Assembly: GCA_964036275.1 (NCBI GenBank)
Contig: OZ038433.1
Coordinates: 45,947,097 to 46,011,096, forward strand
Reading direction: 5' to 3'
DNA length: 64,000 bases
Source of the DNA: Litoditis marina
Lineage: Eukaryota; Nematoda; Chromadorea; Rhabditida; Rhabditidae
Both the position numbers and the translations under genes were made by a program. The notes beneath the pieces were generated by a model that did not search any database, had not been told where the DNA came from, and worked only from the letters and a program-made list of their open reading frames with translations. Below, one piece after another: positions 10,565 to 23,519 of the stretch (within the stretch, counting starts at the first letter, position 1; every line of letters begins with the position of its first letter).

Positions 10565-11552
10565 GAAAGCATTGGGGGGTCTACTAGGGACATGCTGGAG
10601 GCAGATTTACGCAACTAGGACACATAAAACATAAATAAACAATTTCATAACTTTCCCAGCCACTAATTTGCTAAATTTCTCAGTCACAAGGTCACGTGGT
10701 TTCCGCGTGAATTCGGACAAAACGCGCGAAAATAGCAGTTCTAACGGTCTTTCCTCGCCCATAATTCGAACAATTGTTAATTATATCTCGCAATCTCTTG
10801 ATCTACCAGTCGAGAATACAGTTTTCTGTGAGTCAACCGCTGTACAAGTCACCAACTTTTCCCCATCCCCAGCTATAGCCCTGTAGAATCGCGGTTTTTC
10901 GCTCATATCTCAGCTTTGGAGGGTCGAAACACAAAAATGACAAGATTTCCGCGATCGGCACGTCATTTTGTATGCACACGGCACGAAAAGAAGCTGATTC
11001 GGAGAAAATTTCCCGATTGCAAATGGCAAAAATCTACAGGTATTTGAACCTCCCCCCTCCGGCACGGGAGGCGGCAGCACTATCCACTAGGCCACCGGAC
11101 ACCTCCGAGCCGGAATGCTTGTTTCGGGGGCAAGAGCGCGCGGTTCACTGTTGTATATGGAAATGTTAGGTTTTTCATAGATGAGATAAATGATTTAGCT
11201 CTCAATTCTCAATTGTAGCCCTCAGATGTGGAGCAAATTTCAATTTCGTTCTCTGGCACGAAACTCGATGAGAATTTGGAAAAACTATCGGAAAATGTAC
11301 GAATAGCTTTTGTAAAAGTATTTTCTATGATGTGTAACTTAAATTGAGGTGTATGGGGGAAAAAAGTTCGACTTTTGTTTCACGTGACTCACGTGGGAAA
11401 ACGTGCATTTTCACGGGTCCACACCTACTAAACATGCATGAACATCCCTTTTGTTGCCGATGTGGAGCAAACTACAACGTTTCTTTTAGAGAACACCTGT
11501 TTTCTGCTCACGTGAGACACGTGACACACGTGTTTTTACTTTTGTACACATT

Positions 11553-11651
11553 CTTAGTGCCCTCCTACTGGAGGGCGTTCCAAAATTTGTCTTAACCACA
11601 ACTTTCATTGGGTCAGAACGAGAAAGTACCTCAAACTTGGGTAATTAAACC
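11553..11651 (-). ncRNA. SL1 spliced-leader RNA, unit 9
   Basis: Consensus SL1 RNA gene; upstream allele ATACGT. Confidence 0.96.
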
Positions 11652-11812
11652 AACGAGAGGGTAGGATAGTGGTGGACGCTCATGAGACATACGTATATTG
11701 GTCTGGCCGGCTGGCCAAAACGCCCCCTTTAAGCGCTAAAACAGATAGTATTTGGTTTGTTTGGGCGCTAAAACTAAGGAAATTCGATCTAGTTTTAAAT
11801 AAAAATGTAAAA

Positions 11813-11931
11813 AGCTTACGGCACCCGGGATTCCCAAGCCGTCTCCGATCCAAGTACTAACCGGGCCCAACGTTGCTTGACTTGCCAGATCGGACGGGAT
11901 GGCGTATTTTCAACGTGGTATGGTCGTAAGC
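11813..11931 (-). rRNA. 5S ribosomal RNA, unit 9
   Basis: Gene identical by eye. Distal upstream E-box is CGCGTG. Confidence 0.97.
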
Positions 11932-12919
11932 GAAAGCATTGGGGGGTCTACTAGGGACATGCTGGAGGCAGATTTACGCAACTAGGACACATAAAACATA
12001 AATAAACAATTTCATAACTTTCCCAGCCACTAATTTGCTAAATTTCTCAGTCACAAGGTCACGTGGTTTCCGCGTGAATTCGGACAAAACGCGCGAAAAT
12101 AGCAGTTCTAACGGTCTTTCCTCGCCCATAATTCGAACAATTGTTAATTATATCTCGCAATCTCTTGATCTACCAGTCGAGAATACAGTTTTCTGTGAGT
12201 CAACCGCTGTACAAGTCACCAACTTTTCCCCATCCCCAGCTATAGCCCTGTAGAATCGCGGTTTTTCGCTCATATCTCAGCTTTGGAGGGTCGAAACACA
12301 AAAATGACAAGATTTCCGCGATCGGCACGTCATTTTGTATGCACACGGCACGAAAAGAAGCTGATTCGGAGAAAATTTCCCGATTGCAAATGGCAAAAAT
12401 CTACAGGTATTTGAACCTCCCCCCTCCGGCACGGGAGGCGGCAGCACTATCCACTAGGCCACCGGACACCTCCGAGCCGGAATGCTTGTTTCGGGGGCAA
12501 GAGCGCGCGGTTCACTGTTGTATATGGAAATGTTAGGTTTTTCATAGATGAGATAAATGATTTAGCTCTCAATTCTCAATTGTAGCCCTCAGATGTGGAG
12601 CAAATTTCAATTTCGTTCTCTGGCACGAAACTCGATGAGAATTTGGAAAAACTATCGGAAAATGTACGAATAGCTTTTGTAAAAGTATTTTCTATGATGT
12701 GTAACTTAAATTGAGGTGTATGGGGGAAAAAAGTTCGACTTTTGTTTCACGTGACTCACGTGGGAAAACGTGCATTTTCACGGGTCCACACCTACTAAAC
12801 ATGCATGAACATCCCTTTTGTTGCCGATGTGGAGCAAACTACAACGTTTCTTTTAGAGAACACCTGTTTTCTGCTCACGTGAGACACGTGACACACGTGT
12901 TTTTACTTTTGTACACATT

Positions 12920-13018
12920 CTTAGTGCCCTCCTACTGGAGGGCGTTCCAAAATTTGTCTTAACCACAACTTTCATTGGGTCAGAACGAGAAAGTACCTCA
13001 AACTTGGGTAATTAAACC
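12920..13018 (-). ncRNA. SL1 spliced-leader RNA, unit 10
   Basis: Consensus SL1 RNA gene; upstream allele GTACGT. Confidence 0.96.
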
Positions 13019-13179
13019 AACGAGAGGGTAGGATAGTGGTGGACGCTCATGAGACGTACGTATATTGGTCTGGCCGGCTGGCCAAAACGCCCCCTTTAAG
13101 CGCTAAAACAGATAGTATTTGGTTTGTTTGGGCGCTAAAACTAAGGAAATTCGATCTAGTTTTAAATAAAAATGTAAAA

Positions 13180-13298
13180 AGCTTACGGCACCCGGGATTC
13201 CCAAGCCGTCTCCGATCCAAGTACTAACCGGGCCCAACGTTGCTTGACTTGCCAGATCGGACGGGATGGCGTATTTTCAACGTGGTATGGTCGTAAGC
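13180..13298 (-). rRNA. 5S ribosomal RNA, unit 10
   Basis: Gene identical by eye. Distal upstream E-box is CGCGTG. Confidence 0.97.
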
Positions 13299-14286
13299 GA
13301 AAGCATTGGGGGGTCTACTAGGGACATGCTGGAGGCAGATTTACGCAACTAGGACACATAAAACATAAATAAACAATTTCATAACTTTCCCAGCCACTAA
13401 TTTGCTAAATTTCTCAGTCACAAGGTCACGTGGTTTCCGCGTGAATTCGGACAAAACGCGCGAAAATAGCAGTTCTAACGGTCTTTCCTCGCCCATAATT
13501 CGAACAATTGTTAATTATATCTCGCAATCTCTTGATCTACCAGTCGAGAATACAGTTTTCTGTGAGTCAACCGCTGTACAAGTCACCAACTTTTCCCCAT
13601 CCCCAGCTATAGCCCTGTAGAATCGCGGTTTTTCGCTCATATCTCAGCTTTGGAGGGTCGAAACACAAAAATGACAAGATTTCCGCGATCGGCACGTCAT
13701 TTTGTATGCACACGGCACGAAAAGAAGCTGATTCGGAGAAAATTTCCCGATTGCAAATGGCAAAAATCTACAGGTATTTGAACCTCCCCCCTCCGGCACG
13801 GGAGGCGGCAGCACTATCCACTAGGCCACCGGACACCTCCGAGCCGGAATGCTTGTTTCGGGGGCAAGAGCGCGCGGTTCACTGTTGTATATGGAAATGT
13901 TAGGTTTTTCATAGATGAGATAAATGATTTAGCTCTCAATTCTCAATTGTAGCCCTCAGATGTGGAGCAAATTTCAATTTCGTTCTCTGGCACGAAACTC
14001 GATGAGAATTTGGAAAAACTATCGGAAAATGTACGAATAGCTTTTGTAAAAGTATTTTCTATGATGTGTAACTTAAATTGAGGTGTATGGGGGAAAAAAG
14101 TTCGACTTTTGTTTCACGTGACTCACGTGGGAAAACGTGCATTTTCACGGGTCCACACCTACTAAACATGCATGAACATCCCTTTTGTTGCCGATGTGGA
14201 GCAAACTACAACGTTTCTTTTAGAGAACACCTGTTTTCTGCTCACGTGAGACACGTGACACACGTGTTTTTACTTTTGTACACATT

Positions 14287-14385
14287 CTTAGTGCCCTCCT
14301 ACTGGAGGGCGTTCCAAAATTTGTCTTAACCACAACTTTCATTGGGTCAGAACGAGAAAGTACCTCAAACTTGGGTAATTAAACC
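14287..14385 (-). ncRNA. SL1 spliced-leader RNA, unit 11
   Basis: Consensus SL1 RNA gene; upstream allele GTACGT. Confidence 0.96.
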
Positions 14386-14546
14386 AACGAGAGGGTAGGA
14401 TAGTGGTGGACGCTCATGAGACGTACGTATATTGGTCTGGCCGGCTGGCCAAAACGCCCCCTTTAAGCGCTAAAACAGATAGTATTTGGTTTGTTTGGGC
14501 GCTAAAACTAAGGAAATTCGATCTAGTTTTAAATAAAAATGTAAAA

Positions 14547-14665
14547 AGCTTACGGCACCCGGGATTCCCAAGCCGTCTCCGATCCAAGTACTAACCGGGC
14601 CCAACGTTGCTTGACTTGCCAGATCGGACGGGATGGCGTATTTTCAACGTGGTATGGTCGTAAGC
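14547..14665 (-). rRNA. 5S ribosomal RNA, unit 11
   Basis: Gene identical by eye. Both upstream E-boxes intact; spacer marker ACGATC in place of ACGGTC, shared with units 14 and 15. Confidence 0.97.
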
Positions 14666-15653
14666 GAAAGCATTGGGGGGTCTACTAGGGACATGCTGGA
14701 GGCAGATTTACGCAACTAGGACACATAAAACATAAATAAACAATTTCATAACTTTCCCAGCCACTAATTTGCTAAATTTCTCAGTCACAAGGTCACGTGG
14801 TTTCCACGTGAATTCGGACAAAACGCGCGAAAATAGCAGTTCTAACGATCTTTCCTCGCCCATAATTCGAACAATTGTTAATTATATCTCGCAATCTCTT
14901 GATCTACCAGTCGAGAATACAGTTTTCTGTGAGTCAACCGCTGTACAAGTCACCAACTTTTCCCCATCCCCAGCTATAGCCCTGTAGAATCGCGGTTTTT
15001 CGCTCATATCTCAGCTTTGGAGGGTCGAAACACAAAAATGACAAGATTTCCGCGATCGGCACGTCATTTTGTATGCACACGGCACGAAAAGAAGCTAATT
15101 CGGAGAAAATTTCCCGATTGCAAATGGCAAAAATCTACAGGTATTTGAACCTCCCCCCTCCGGCACGGGAGGCGGCAGCACTATCCACTAGGCCACCGGA
15201 CACCTCCGAGCCGGAATGCTTGTTTCGGGGGCAAGAGCGCGCGGTTCACTGTTGTATATGGAAATGTTAGGTTTTTCATAGATGAGATAAATGATTTAGC
15301 TCTCAATTCTCAATTGTAGCCCTCAGATGTGGAGCAAATTTCAATTTCGTTCTCTGGCACGAAACTCGATGAGAATTTGGAAAAACTATCGGAAAATGTA
15401 CGAATAGCTTTTGTAAAAGTATTTTCTATGATGTGTAACTTAAATTGAGGTGTATGGGGGAAAAAAGTTCGACTTTTGTTTCACGTGACTCACGTGGGAA
15501 AACGTGCATTTTCACGGGTCCACACCTACTAAACATGCATGAACATCCCTTTTGTTGCCGATGTGGAGCAAACTACAACGTTTCTTTTAGAGAACACCTG
15601 TTTTCTGCTCACGTGAGACACGTGACACACGTGTTTTTACTTTTGTACACATT

Positions 15654-15752
15654 CTTAGTGCCCTCCTACTGGAGGGCGTTCCAAAATTTGTCTTAACCAC
15701 AACTTTCATTGGGTCAGAACGAGAAAGTACCTCAAACTTGGGTAATTAAACC
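15654..15752 (-). ncRNA. SL1 spliced-leader RNA, unit 12
   Basis: Consensus SL1 RNA gene; upstream allele GTACGT. Confidence 0.96.
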
Positions 15753-15913
15753 AACGAGAGGGTAGGATAGTGGTGGACGCTCATGAGACGTACGTATATT
15801 GGTCTGGCCGGCTGGCCAAAACGCCCCCTTTAAGCGCTAAAACAGATAGTATTTGGTTTGTTTGGGCGCTAAAACTAAGGAAATTCGATCTAGTTTTAAA
15901 TAAAAATGTAAAA

Positions 15914-16032
15914 AGCTTACGGCACCCGGGATTCCCAAGCCGTCTCCGATCCAAGTACTAACCGGGCCCAACGTTGCTTGACTTGCCAGATCGGACGGGA
16001 TGGCGTATTTTCAACGTGGTATGGTCGTAAGC
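15914..16032 (-). rRNA. 5S ribosomal RNA, unit 12
   Basis: Gene identical by eye. Distal upstream E-box is CGCGTG. Confidence 0.97.
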
Positions 16033-17020
16033 GAAAGCATTGGGGGGTCTACTAGGGACATGCTGGAGGCAGATTTACGCAACTAGGACACATAAAACAT
16101 AAATAAACAATTTCATAACTTTCCCAGCCACTAATTTGCTAAATTTCTCAGTCACAAGGTCACGTGGTTTCCGCGTGAATTCGGACAAAACGCGCGAAAA
16201 TAGCAGTTCTAACGGTCTTTCCTCGCCCATAATTCGAACAATTGTTAATTATATCTCGCAATCTCTTGATCTACCAGTCGAGAATACAGTTTTCTGTGAG
16301 TCAACCGCTGTACAAGTCACCAACTTTTCCCCATCCCCAGCTATAGCCCTGTAGAATCGCGGTTTTTCGCTCATATCTCAGCTTTGGAGGGTCGAAACAC
16401 AAAAATGACAAGATTTCCGCGATCGGCACGTCATTTTGTATGCACACGGCACGAAAAGAAGCTGATTCGGAGAAAATTTCCCGATTGCAAATGGCAAAAA
16501 TCTACAGGTATTTGAACCTCCCCCCTCCGGCACGGGAGGCGGCAGCACTATCCACTAGGCCACCGGACACCTCCGAGCCGGAATGCTTGTTTCGGGGGCA
16601 AGAGCGCGCGGTTCACTGTTGTATATGGAAATGTTAGGTTTTTCATAGATGAGATAAATGATTTAGCTCTCAATTCTCAATTGTAGCCCTCAGATGTGGA
16701 GCAAATTTCAATTTCGTTCTCTGGCACGAAACTCGATGAGAATTTGGAAAAACTATCGGAAAATGTACGAATAGCTTTTGTAAAAGTATTTTCTATGATG
16801 TGTAACTTAAATTGAGGTGTATGGGGGAAAAAAGTTCGACTTTTGTTTCACGTGACTCACGTGGGAAAACGTGCATTTTCACGGGTCCACACCTACTAAA
16901 CATGCATGAACATCCCTTTTGTTGCCGATGTGGAGCAAACTACAACGTTTCTTTTAGAGAACACCTGTTTTCTGCTCACGTGAGACACGTGACACACGTG
17001 TTTTTACTTTTGTACACATT

Positions 17021-17119
17021 CTTAGTGCCCTCCTACTGGAGGGCGTTCCAAAATTTGTCTTAACCACAACTTTCATTGGGTCAGAACGAGAAAGTACCTC
17101 AAACTTGGGTAATTAAACC
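17021..17119 (-). ncRNA. SL1 spliced-leader RNA, unit 13
   Basis: Consensus SL1 RNA gene; upstream allele GTATGT. A private T to A change lies at 17198, about 79 bp upstream of the RNA start. Confidence 0.96.
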
Positions 17120-17280
17120 AACGAGAGGGTAGGATAGTGGTGGACGCTCATGAGACGTATGTATATTGGTCTGGCCGGCTGGCCAAAACGCCCCCTTAAA
17201 GCGCTAAAACAGATAGTATTTGGTTTGTTTGGGCGCTAAAACTAAGGAAATTCGATCTAGTTTTAAATAAAAATGTAAAA

Positions 17281-17399
17281 AGCTTACGGCACCCGGGATT
17301 CCCAAGCCGTCTCCGATCCAAGTACTAACCGGGCCCAACGTTGCTTGACTTGCCAGATCGGACGGGATGGCGTATTTTCAACGTGGTATGGTCGTAAGC
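17281..17399 (-). rRNA. 5S ribosomal RNA, unit 13
   Basis: Gene identical by eye. Both upstream E-boxes intact; spacer marker GAATATAG (C to T) shared only with unit 17. Confidence 0.97.
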
Positions 17400-18387
17400 G
17401 AAAGCATTGGGGGGTCTACTAGGGACATGCTGGAGGCAGATTTACGCAACTAGGACACATAAAACATAAATAAACAATTTCATAACTTTCCCAGCCACTA
17501 ATTTGCTAAATTTCTCAGTCACAAGGTCACGTGGTTTCCACGTGAATTCGGACAAAACGCGCGAAAATAGCAGTTCTAACGGTCTTTCCTCGCCCATAAT
17601 TCGAACAATTGTTAATTATATCTCGCAATCTCTTGATCTACCAGTCGAGAATATAGTTTTCTGTGAGTCAACCGCTGTACAAGTCACCAACTTTTCCCCA
17701 TCCCCAGCTATAGCCCTGTAGAATCGCGGTTTTTCGCTCATATCTCAGCTTTGGAGGGTCGAAACACAAAAATGACAAGATTTCCGCGATCGGCACGTCA
17801 TTTTGTATGCACACGGCACGAAAAGAAGCTAATTCGGAGAAAAATTCCCGATTGCAAATGGCAAAAATCTACAGGTATTTGAACCTCCCCCCTCCGGCAC
17901 GGGAGGCGGCAGCACTATCCACTAGGCCACCGGACACCTCCGAGCCGGAATGCTTGTTTCGGGGGCAAGAGCGCGCGGTTCACTGTTGTATATGGAAATG
18001 TTAGGTTTTTCATAGATGAGATAAATGATTTAGCTCTCAATTCTCAATTGTAGCCCTCAGATGTGGAGCAAATTTCAATTTCGTTCTCTGGCACGAAACT
18101 CGATGAGAATTTGGAAAAACTATCGGAAAATGTACGAATAGCTTTTGTAAAAGTATTTTCTATGATGTGTAACTTAAATTGAGGTGTATGGGGGAAAAAA
18201 GTTCGACTTTTGTTTCACGTGACTCACGTGGGAAAACGTGCATTTTCACGGGTCCACACCTACTAAACATGCATGAACATCCCTTTTGTTGCCGATGTGG
18301 AGCAAACTACAACGTTTCTTTTAGAGAACACCTGTTTTCTGCTCACGTGAGACACGTGACACACGTGTTTTTACTTTTGTACACATT

Positions 18388-18486
18388 CTTAGTGCCCTCC
18401 TACTGGAGGGCGTTCCAAAATTTGTCTTAACCACAACTTTCATTGGGTCAGAACGAGAAAGTACCTCAAACTTGGGTAATTAAACC
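18388..18486 (-). ncRNA. SL1 spliced-leader RNA, unit 14
   Basis: Consensus SL1 RNA gene; upstream allele GTACGT. Confidence 0.96.
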
Positions 18487-18647
18487 AACGAGAGGGTAGG
18501 ATAGTGGTGGACGCTCATGAGACGTACGTATATTGGTCTGGCCGGCTGGCCAAAACGCCCCCTTTAAGCGCTAAAACAGATAGTATTTGGTTTGTTTGGG
18601 CGCTAAAACTAAGGAAATTCGATCTAGTTTTAAATAAAAATGTAAAA

Positions 18648-18766
18648 AGCTTACGGCACCCGGGATTCCCAAGCCGTCTCCGATCCAAGTACTAACCGGG
18701 CCCAACGTTGCTTGACTTGCCAGATCGGACGGGATGGCGTATTTTCAACGTGGTATGGTCGTAAGC
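18648..18766 (-). rRNA. 5S ribosomal RNA, unit 14
   Basis: Gene identical by eye. Both upstream E-boxes intact; spacer marker ACGATC. Confidence 0.97.
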
Positions 18767-19754
18767 GAAAGCATTGGGGGGTCTACTAGGGACATGCTGG
18801 AGGCAGATTTACGCAACTAGGACACATAAAACATAAATAAACAATTTCATAACTTTCCCAGCCACTAATTTGCTAAATTTCTCAGTCACAAGGTCACGTG
18901 GTTTCCACGTGAATTCGGACAAAACGCGCGAAAATAGCAGTTCTAACGATCTTTCCTCGCCCATAATTCGAACAATTGTTAATTATATCTCGCAATCTCT
19001 TGATCTACCAGTCGAGAATACAGTTTTCTGTGAGTCAACCGCTGTACAAGTCACCAACTTTTCCCCATCCCCAGCTATAGCCCTGTAGAATCGCGGTTTT
19101 TCGCTCATATCTCAGCTTTGGAGGGTCGAAACACAAAAATGACAAGATTTCCGCGATCGGCACGTCATTTTGTATGCACACGGCACGAAAAGAAGCTAAT
19201 TCGGAGAAAAATTCCCGATTGCAAATGGCAAAAATCTACAGGTATTTGAACCTCCCCCCTCCGGCACGGGAGGCGGCAGCACTATCCACTAGGCCACCGG
19301 ACACCTCCGAGCCGGAATGCTTGTTTCGGGGGCAAGAGCGCGCGGTTCACTGTTGTATATGGAAATGTTAGGTTTTTCATAGATGAGATAAATGATTTAG
19401 CTCTCAATTCTCAATTGTAGCCCTCAGATGTGGAGCAAATTTCAATTTCGTTCTCTGGCACGAAACTCGATGAGAATTTGGAAAAACTATCGGAAAATGT
19501 ACGAATAGCTTTTGTAAAAGTATTTTCTATGATGTGTAACTTAAATTGAGGTGTATGGGGGAAAAAAGTTCGACTTTTGTTTCACGTGACTCACGTGGGA
19601 AAACGTGCATTTTCACGGGTCCACACCTACTAAACATGCATGAACATCCCTTTTGTTGCCGATGTGGAGCAAACTACAACGTTTCTTTTAGAGAACACCT
19701 GTTTTCTGCTCACGTGAGACACGTGACACACGTGTTTTTACTTTTGTACACATT

Positions 19755-19853
19755 CTTAGTGCCCTCCTACTGGAGGGCGTTCCAAAATTTGTCTTAACCA
19801 CAACTTTCATTGGGTCAGAACGAGAAAGTACCTCAAACTTGGGTAATTAAACC
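19755..19853 (-). ncRNA. SL1 spliced-leader RNA, unit 15
   Basis: Consensus SL1 RNA gene; upstream allele GTACGT. Confidence 0.96.
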
Positions 19854-20014
19854 AACGAGAGGGTAGGATAGTGGTGGACGCTCATGAGACGTACGTATAT
19901 TGGTCTGGCCGGCTGGCCAAAACGCCCCCTTTAAGCGCTAAAACAGATAGTATTTGGTTTGTTTGGGCGCTAAAACTAAGGAAATTCGATCTAGTTTTAA
20001 ATAAAAATGTAAAA

Positions 20015-20133
20015 AGCTTACGGCACCCGGGATTCCCAAGCCGTCTCCGATCCAAGTACTAACCGGGCCCAACGTTGCTTGACTTGCCAGATCGGACGGG
20101 ATGGCGTATTTTCAACGTGGTATGGTCGTAAGC
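20015..20133 (-). rRNA. 5S ribosomal RNA, unit 15
   Basis: Gene identical by eye. Both upstream E-boxes intact; spacer marker ACGATC. Confidence 0.97.
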
Positions 20134-21121
20134 GAAAGCATTGGGGGGTCTACTAGGGACATGCTGGAGGCAGATTTACGCAACTAGGACACATAAAACA
20201 TAAATAAACAATTTCATAACTTTCCCAGCCACTAATTTGCTAAATTTCTCAGTCACAAGGTCACGTGGTTTCCACGTGAATTCGGACAAAACGCGCGAAA
20301 ATAGCAGTTCTAACGATCTTTCCTCGCCCATAATTCGAACAATTGTTAATTATATCTCGCAATCTCTTGATCTACCAGTCGAGAATACAGTTTTCTGTGA
20401 GTCAACCGCTGTACAAGTCACCAACTTTTCCCCATCCCCAGCTATAGCCCTGTAGAATCGCGGTTTTTCGCTCATATCTCAGCTTTGGAGGGTCGAAACA
20501 CAAAAATGACAAGATTTCCGCGATCGGCACGTCATTTTGTATGCACACGGCACGAAAAGAAGCTAATTCGGAGAAAATTTCCCGATTGCAAATGGCAAAA
20601 ATCTACAGGTATTTGAACCTCCCCCCTCCGGCACGGGAGGCGGCAGCACTATCCACTAGGCCACCGGACACCTCCGAGCCGGAATGCTTGTTTCGGGGGC
20701 AAGAGCGCGCGGTTCACTGTTGTATATGGAAATGTTAGGTTTTTCATAGATGAGATAAATGATTTAGCTCTCAATTCTCAATTGTAGCCCTCAGATGTGG
20801 AGCAAATTTCAATTTCGTTCTCTGGCACGAAACTCGATGAGAATTTGGAAAAACTATCGGAAAATGTACGAATAGCTTTTGTAAAAGTATTTTCTATGAT
20901 GTGTAACTTAAATTGAGGTGTATGGGGGAAAAAAGTTCGACTTTTGTTTCACGTGACTCACGTGGGAAAACGTGCATTTTCACGGGTCCACACCTACTAA
21001 ACATGCATGAACATCCCTTTTGTTGCCGATGTGGAGCAAACTACAACGTTTCTTTTAGAGAACACCTGTTTTCTGCTCACGTGAGACACGTGACACACGT
21101 GTTTTTACTTTTGTACACATT

Positions 21122-21220
21122 CTTAGTGCCCTCCTACTGGAGGGCGTTCCAAAATTTGTCTTAACCACAACTTTCATTGGGTCAGAACGAGAAAGTACCT
21201 CAAACTTGGGTAATTAAACC
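21122..21220 (-). ncRNA. SL1 spliced-leader RNA, unit 16
   Basis: Consensus SL1 RNA gene; upstream allele GTACGT. Confidence 0.96.
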
Positions 21221-21381
21221 AACGAGAGGGTAGGATAGTGGTGGACGCTCATGAGACGTACGTATATTGGTCTGGCCGGCTGGCCAAAACGCCCCCTTTA
21301 AGCGCTAAAACAGATAGTATTTGGTTTGTTTGGGCGCTAAAACTAAGGAAATTCGATCTAGTTTTAAATAAAAATGTAAAA

Positions 21382-21500
21382 AGCTTACGGCACCCGGGAT
21401 TCCCAAGCCGTCTCCGATCCAAGTACTAACCGGGCCCAACGTTGCTTGACTTGCCAGATCGGACGGGATGGCGTATTTTCAACGTGGTATGGTCGTAAGC
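21382..21500 (-). rRNA. 5S ribosomal RNA, unit 16
   Basis: Gene identical by eye. Distal upstream E-box is CGCGTG. Confidence 0.97.
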
Positions 21501-22488
21501 GAAAGCATTGGGGGGTCTACTAGGGACATGCTGGAGGCAGATTTACGCAACTAGGACACATAAAACATAAATAAACAATTTCATAACTTTCCCAGCCACT
21601 AATTTGCTAAATTTCTCAGTCACAAGGTCACGTGGTTTCCGCGTGAATTCGGACAAAACGCGCGAAAATAGCAGTTCTAACGGTCTTTCCTCGCCCATAA
21701 TTCGAACAATTGTTAATTATATCTCGCAATCTCTTGATCTACCAGTCGAGAATACAGTTTTCTGTGAGTCAACCGCTGTACAAGTCACCAACTTTTCCCC
21801 ATCCCCAGCTATAGCCCTGTAGAATCGCGGTTTTTCGCTCATATCTCAGCTTTGGAGGGTCGAAACACAAAAATGACAAGATTTCCGCGATCGGCACGTC
21901 ATTTTGTATGCACACGGCACGAAAAGAAGCTAATTCGGAGAAAATTTCCCGATTGCAAATGGCAAAAATCTACAGGTATTTGAACCTCCCCCCTCCGGCA
22001 CGGGAGGCGGCAGCACTATCCACTAGGCCACCGGACACCTCCGAGCCGGAATGCTTGTTTCGGGGGCAAGAGCGCGCGGTTCACTGTTGTATATGGAAAT
22101 GTTAGGTTTTTCATAGATGAGATAAATGATTTAGCTCTCAATTCTCAATTGTAGCCCTCAGATGTGGAGCAAATTTCAATTTCGTTCTCTGGCACGAAAC
22201 TCGATGAGAATTTGGAAAAACTATCGGAAAATGTACGAATAGCTTTTGTAAAAGTATTTTCTATGATGTGTAACTTAAATTGAGGTGTATGGGGGAAAAA
22301 AGTTCGACTTTTGTTTCACGTGACTCACGTGGGAAAACGTGCATTTTCACGGGTCCACACCTACTAAACATGCATGAACATCCCTTTTGTTGCCGATGTG
22401 GAGCAAACTACAACGTTTCTTTTAGAGAACACCTGTTTTCTGCTCACGTGAGACACGTGACACACGTGTTTTTACTTTTGTACACATT

Positions 22489-22587
22489 CTTAGTGCCCTC
22501 CTACTGGAGGGCGTTCCAAAATTTGTCTTAACCACAACTTTCATTGGGTCAGAACGAGAAAGTACCTCAAACTTGGGTAATTAAACC
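22489..22587 (-). ncRNA. SL1 spliced-leader RNA, unit 17
   Basis: Consensus SL1 RNA gene; upstream allele GTATGT. Confidence 0.96.
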
Positions 22588-22748
22588 AACGAGAGGGTAG
22601 GATAGTGGTGGACGCTCATGAGACGTATGTATATTGGTCTGGCCGGCTGGCCAAAACGCCCCCTTTAAGCGCTAAAACAGATAGTATTTGGTTTGTTTGG
22701 GCGCTAAAACTAAGGAAATTCGATCTAGTTTTAAATAAAAATGTAAAA

Positions 22749-22867
22749 AGCTTACGGCACCCGGGATTCCCAAGCCGTCTCCGATCCAAGTACTAACCGG
22801 GCCCAACGTTGCTTGACTTGCCAGATCGGACGGGATGGCGTATTTTCAACGTGGTATGGTCGTAAGC
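22749..22867 (-). rRNA. 5S ribosomal RNA, unit 17
   Basis: Gene identical by eye. Spacer marker GAATATAG as in unit 13. This is the last 5S gene before the insertions. Confidence 0.97.
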
Positions 22868-23446
22868 GAAAGCATTGGGGGGTCTACTAGGGACATGCTG
22901 GAGGCAGATTTACGCAACTAGGACACATAAAACATAAATAAACAATTTCATAACTTTCCCAGCCACTAATTTGCTAAATTTCTCAGTCACAAGGTCACGT
23001 GGTTTCCACGTGAATTCGGACAAAACGCGCGAAAATAGCAGTTCTAACGGTCTTTCCTCGCCCATAATTCGAACAATTGTTAATTATATCTCGCAATCTC
23101 TTGATCTACCAGTCGAGAATATAGTTTTCTGTGAGTCAACCGCTGTACAAGTCACCAACTTTTCCCCATCCCCAGCTATAGCCCTGTAGAATCGCGGTTT
23201 TTCGCTCATATCTCAGCTTTGGAGGGTCGAAACACAAAAATGACAAGATTTCCGCGATCGGCACGTCATTTTGTATGCACACGGCACGAAAAGAAGCTAA
23301 TTCGGAGAAAAATTCCCGATTGCAAATGGCAAAAATCTACAGGTATTTGAACCTCCCCCCTCCGGCACGGGAGGCGGCAGCACTATCCACTAGGCCACCG
23401 GACACCTCCGAGCCGGAATGCTTGTTTCCTGTGAAAACGCTTGTAA

Positions 23447-23519
23447 CTTAAAATACCGGAGAAAATGCAGGCTAATTCGACACCAGTATTTAAGCCTGCA
23501 TTTTCTCTGGTATTTTAAG
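23447..23519. repeat. Long hairpin inside the left end of the 3.2-kb element
   Basis: Two 27-bp arms, 23447-23473 and 23493-23519, are inverted copies with one mismatch, separated by 19 bp. The left arm overlaps the inner part of the terminal repeat (CTTAAAATACCGG). Such subterminal hairpins are common in MITE-like elements. Confidence 0.85.

Larger units (their letters stand above)
1..23428. repeat. 5S-SL1 tandem array, left segment (units 1-17 and start of unit 18)
   Basis: Seventeen head-to-tail units of exactly 1,367 bp followed by the first 189 bp of an eighteenth, interrupted at 23428. With position 1 as unit start, each unit holds a tRNA-like sequence (94-165, minus), an A/T-rich spacer (about 170-440), two E-box clusters (445-459 and 573-596), the SL1 RNA gene (617-715, minus), the SL1 promoter and 5S 3' spacer (716-876), the 5S gene (877-995, minus) and a spacer of about 370 bp (996-1367) with another E-box pair at 1124-1140. 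Nothing else recognisable was seen in the spacers. A 12-bp direct repeat, GATGTGGAGCAA, occurs near 289 and 523 of the unit. Units differ only by scattered single-base changes, so homogenisation is strong. The constant unit length was checked by the spacing of identical landmarks. Confidence 0.97.
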
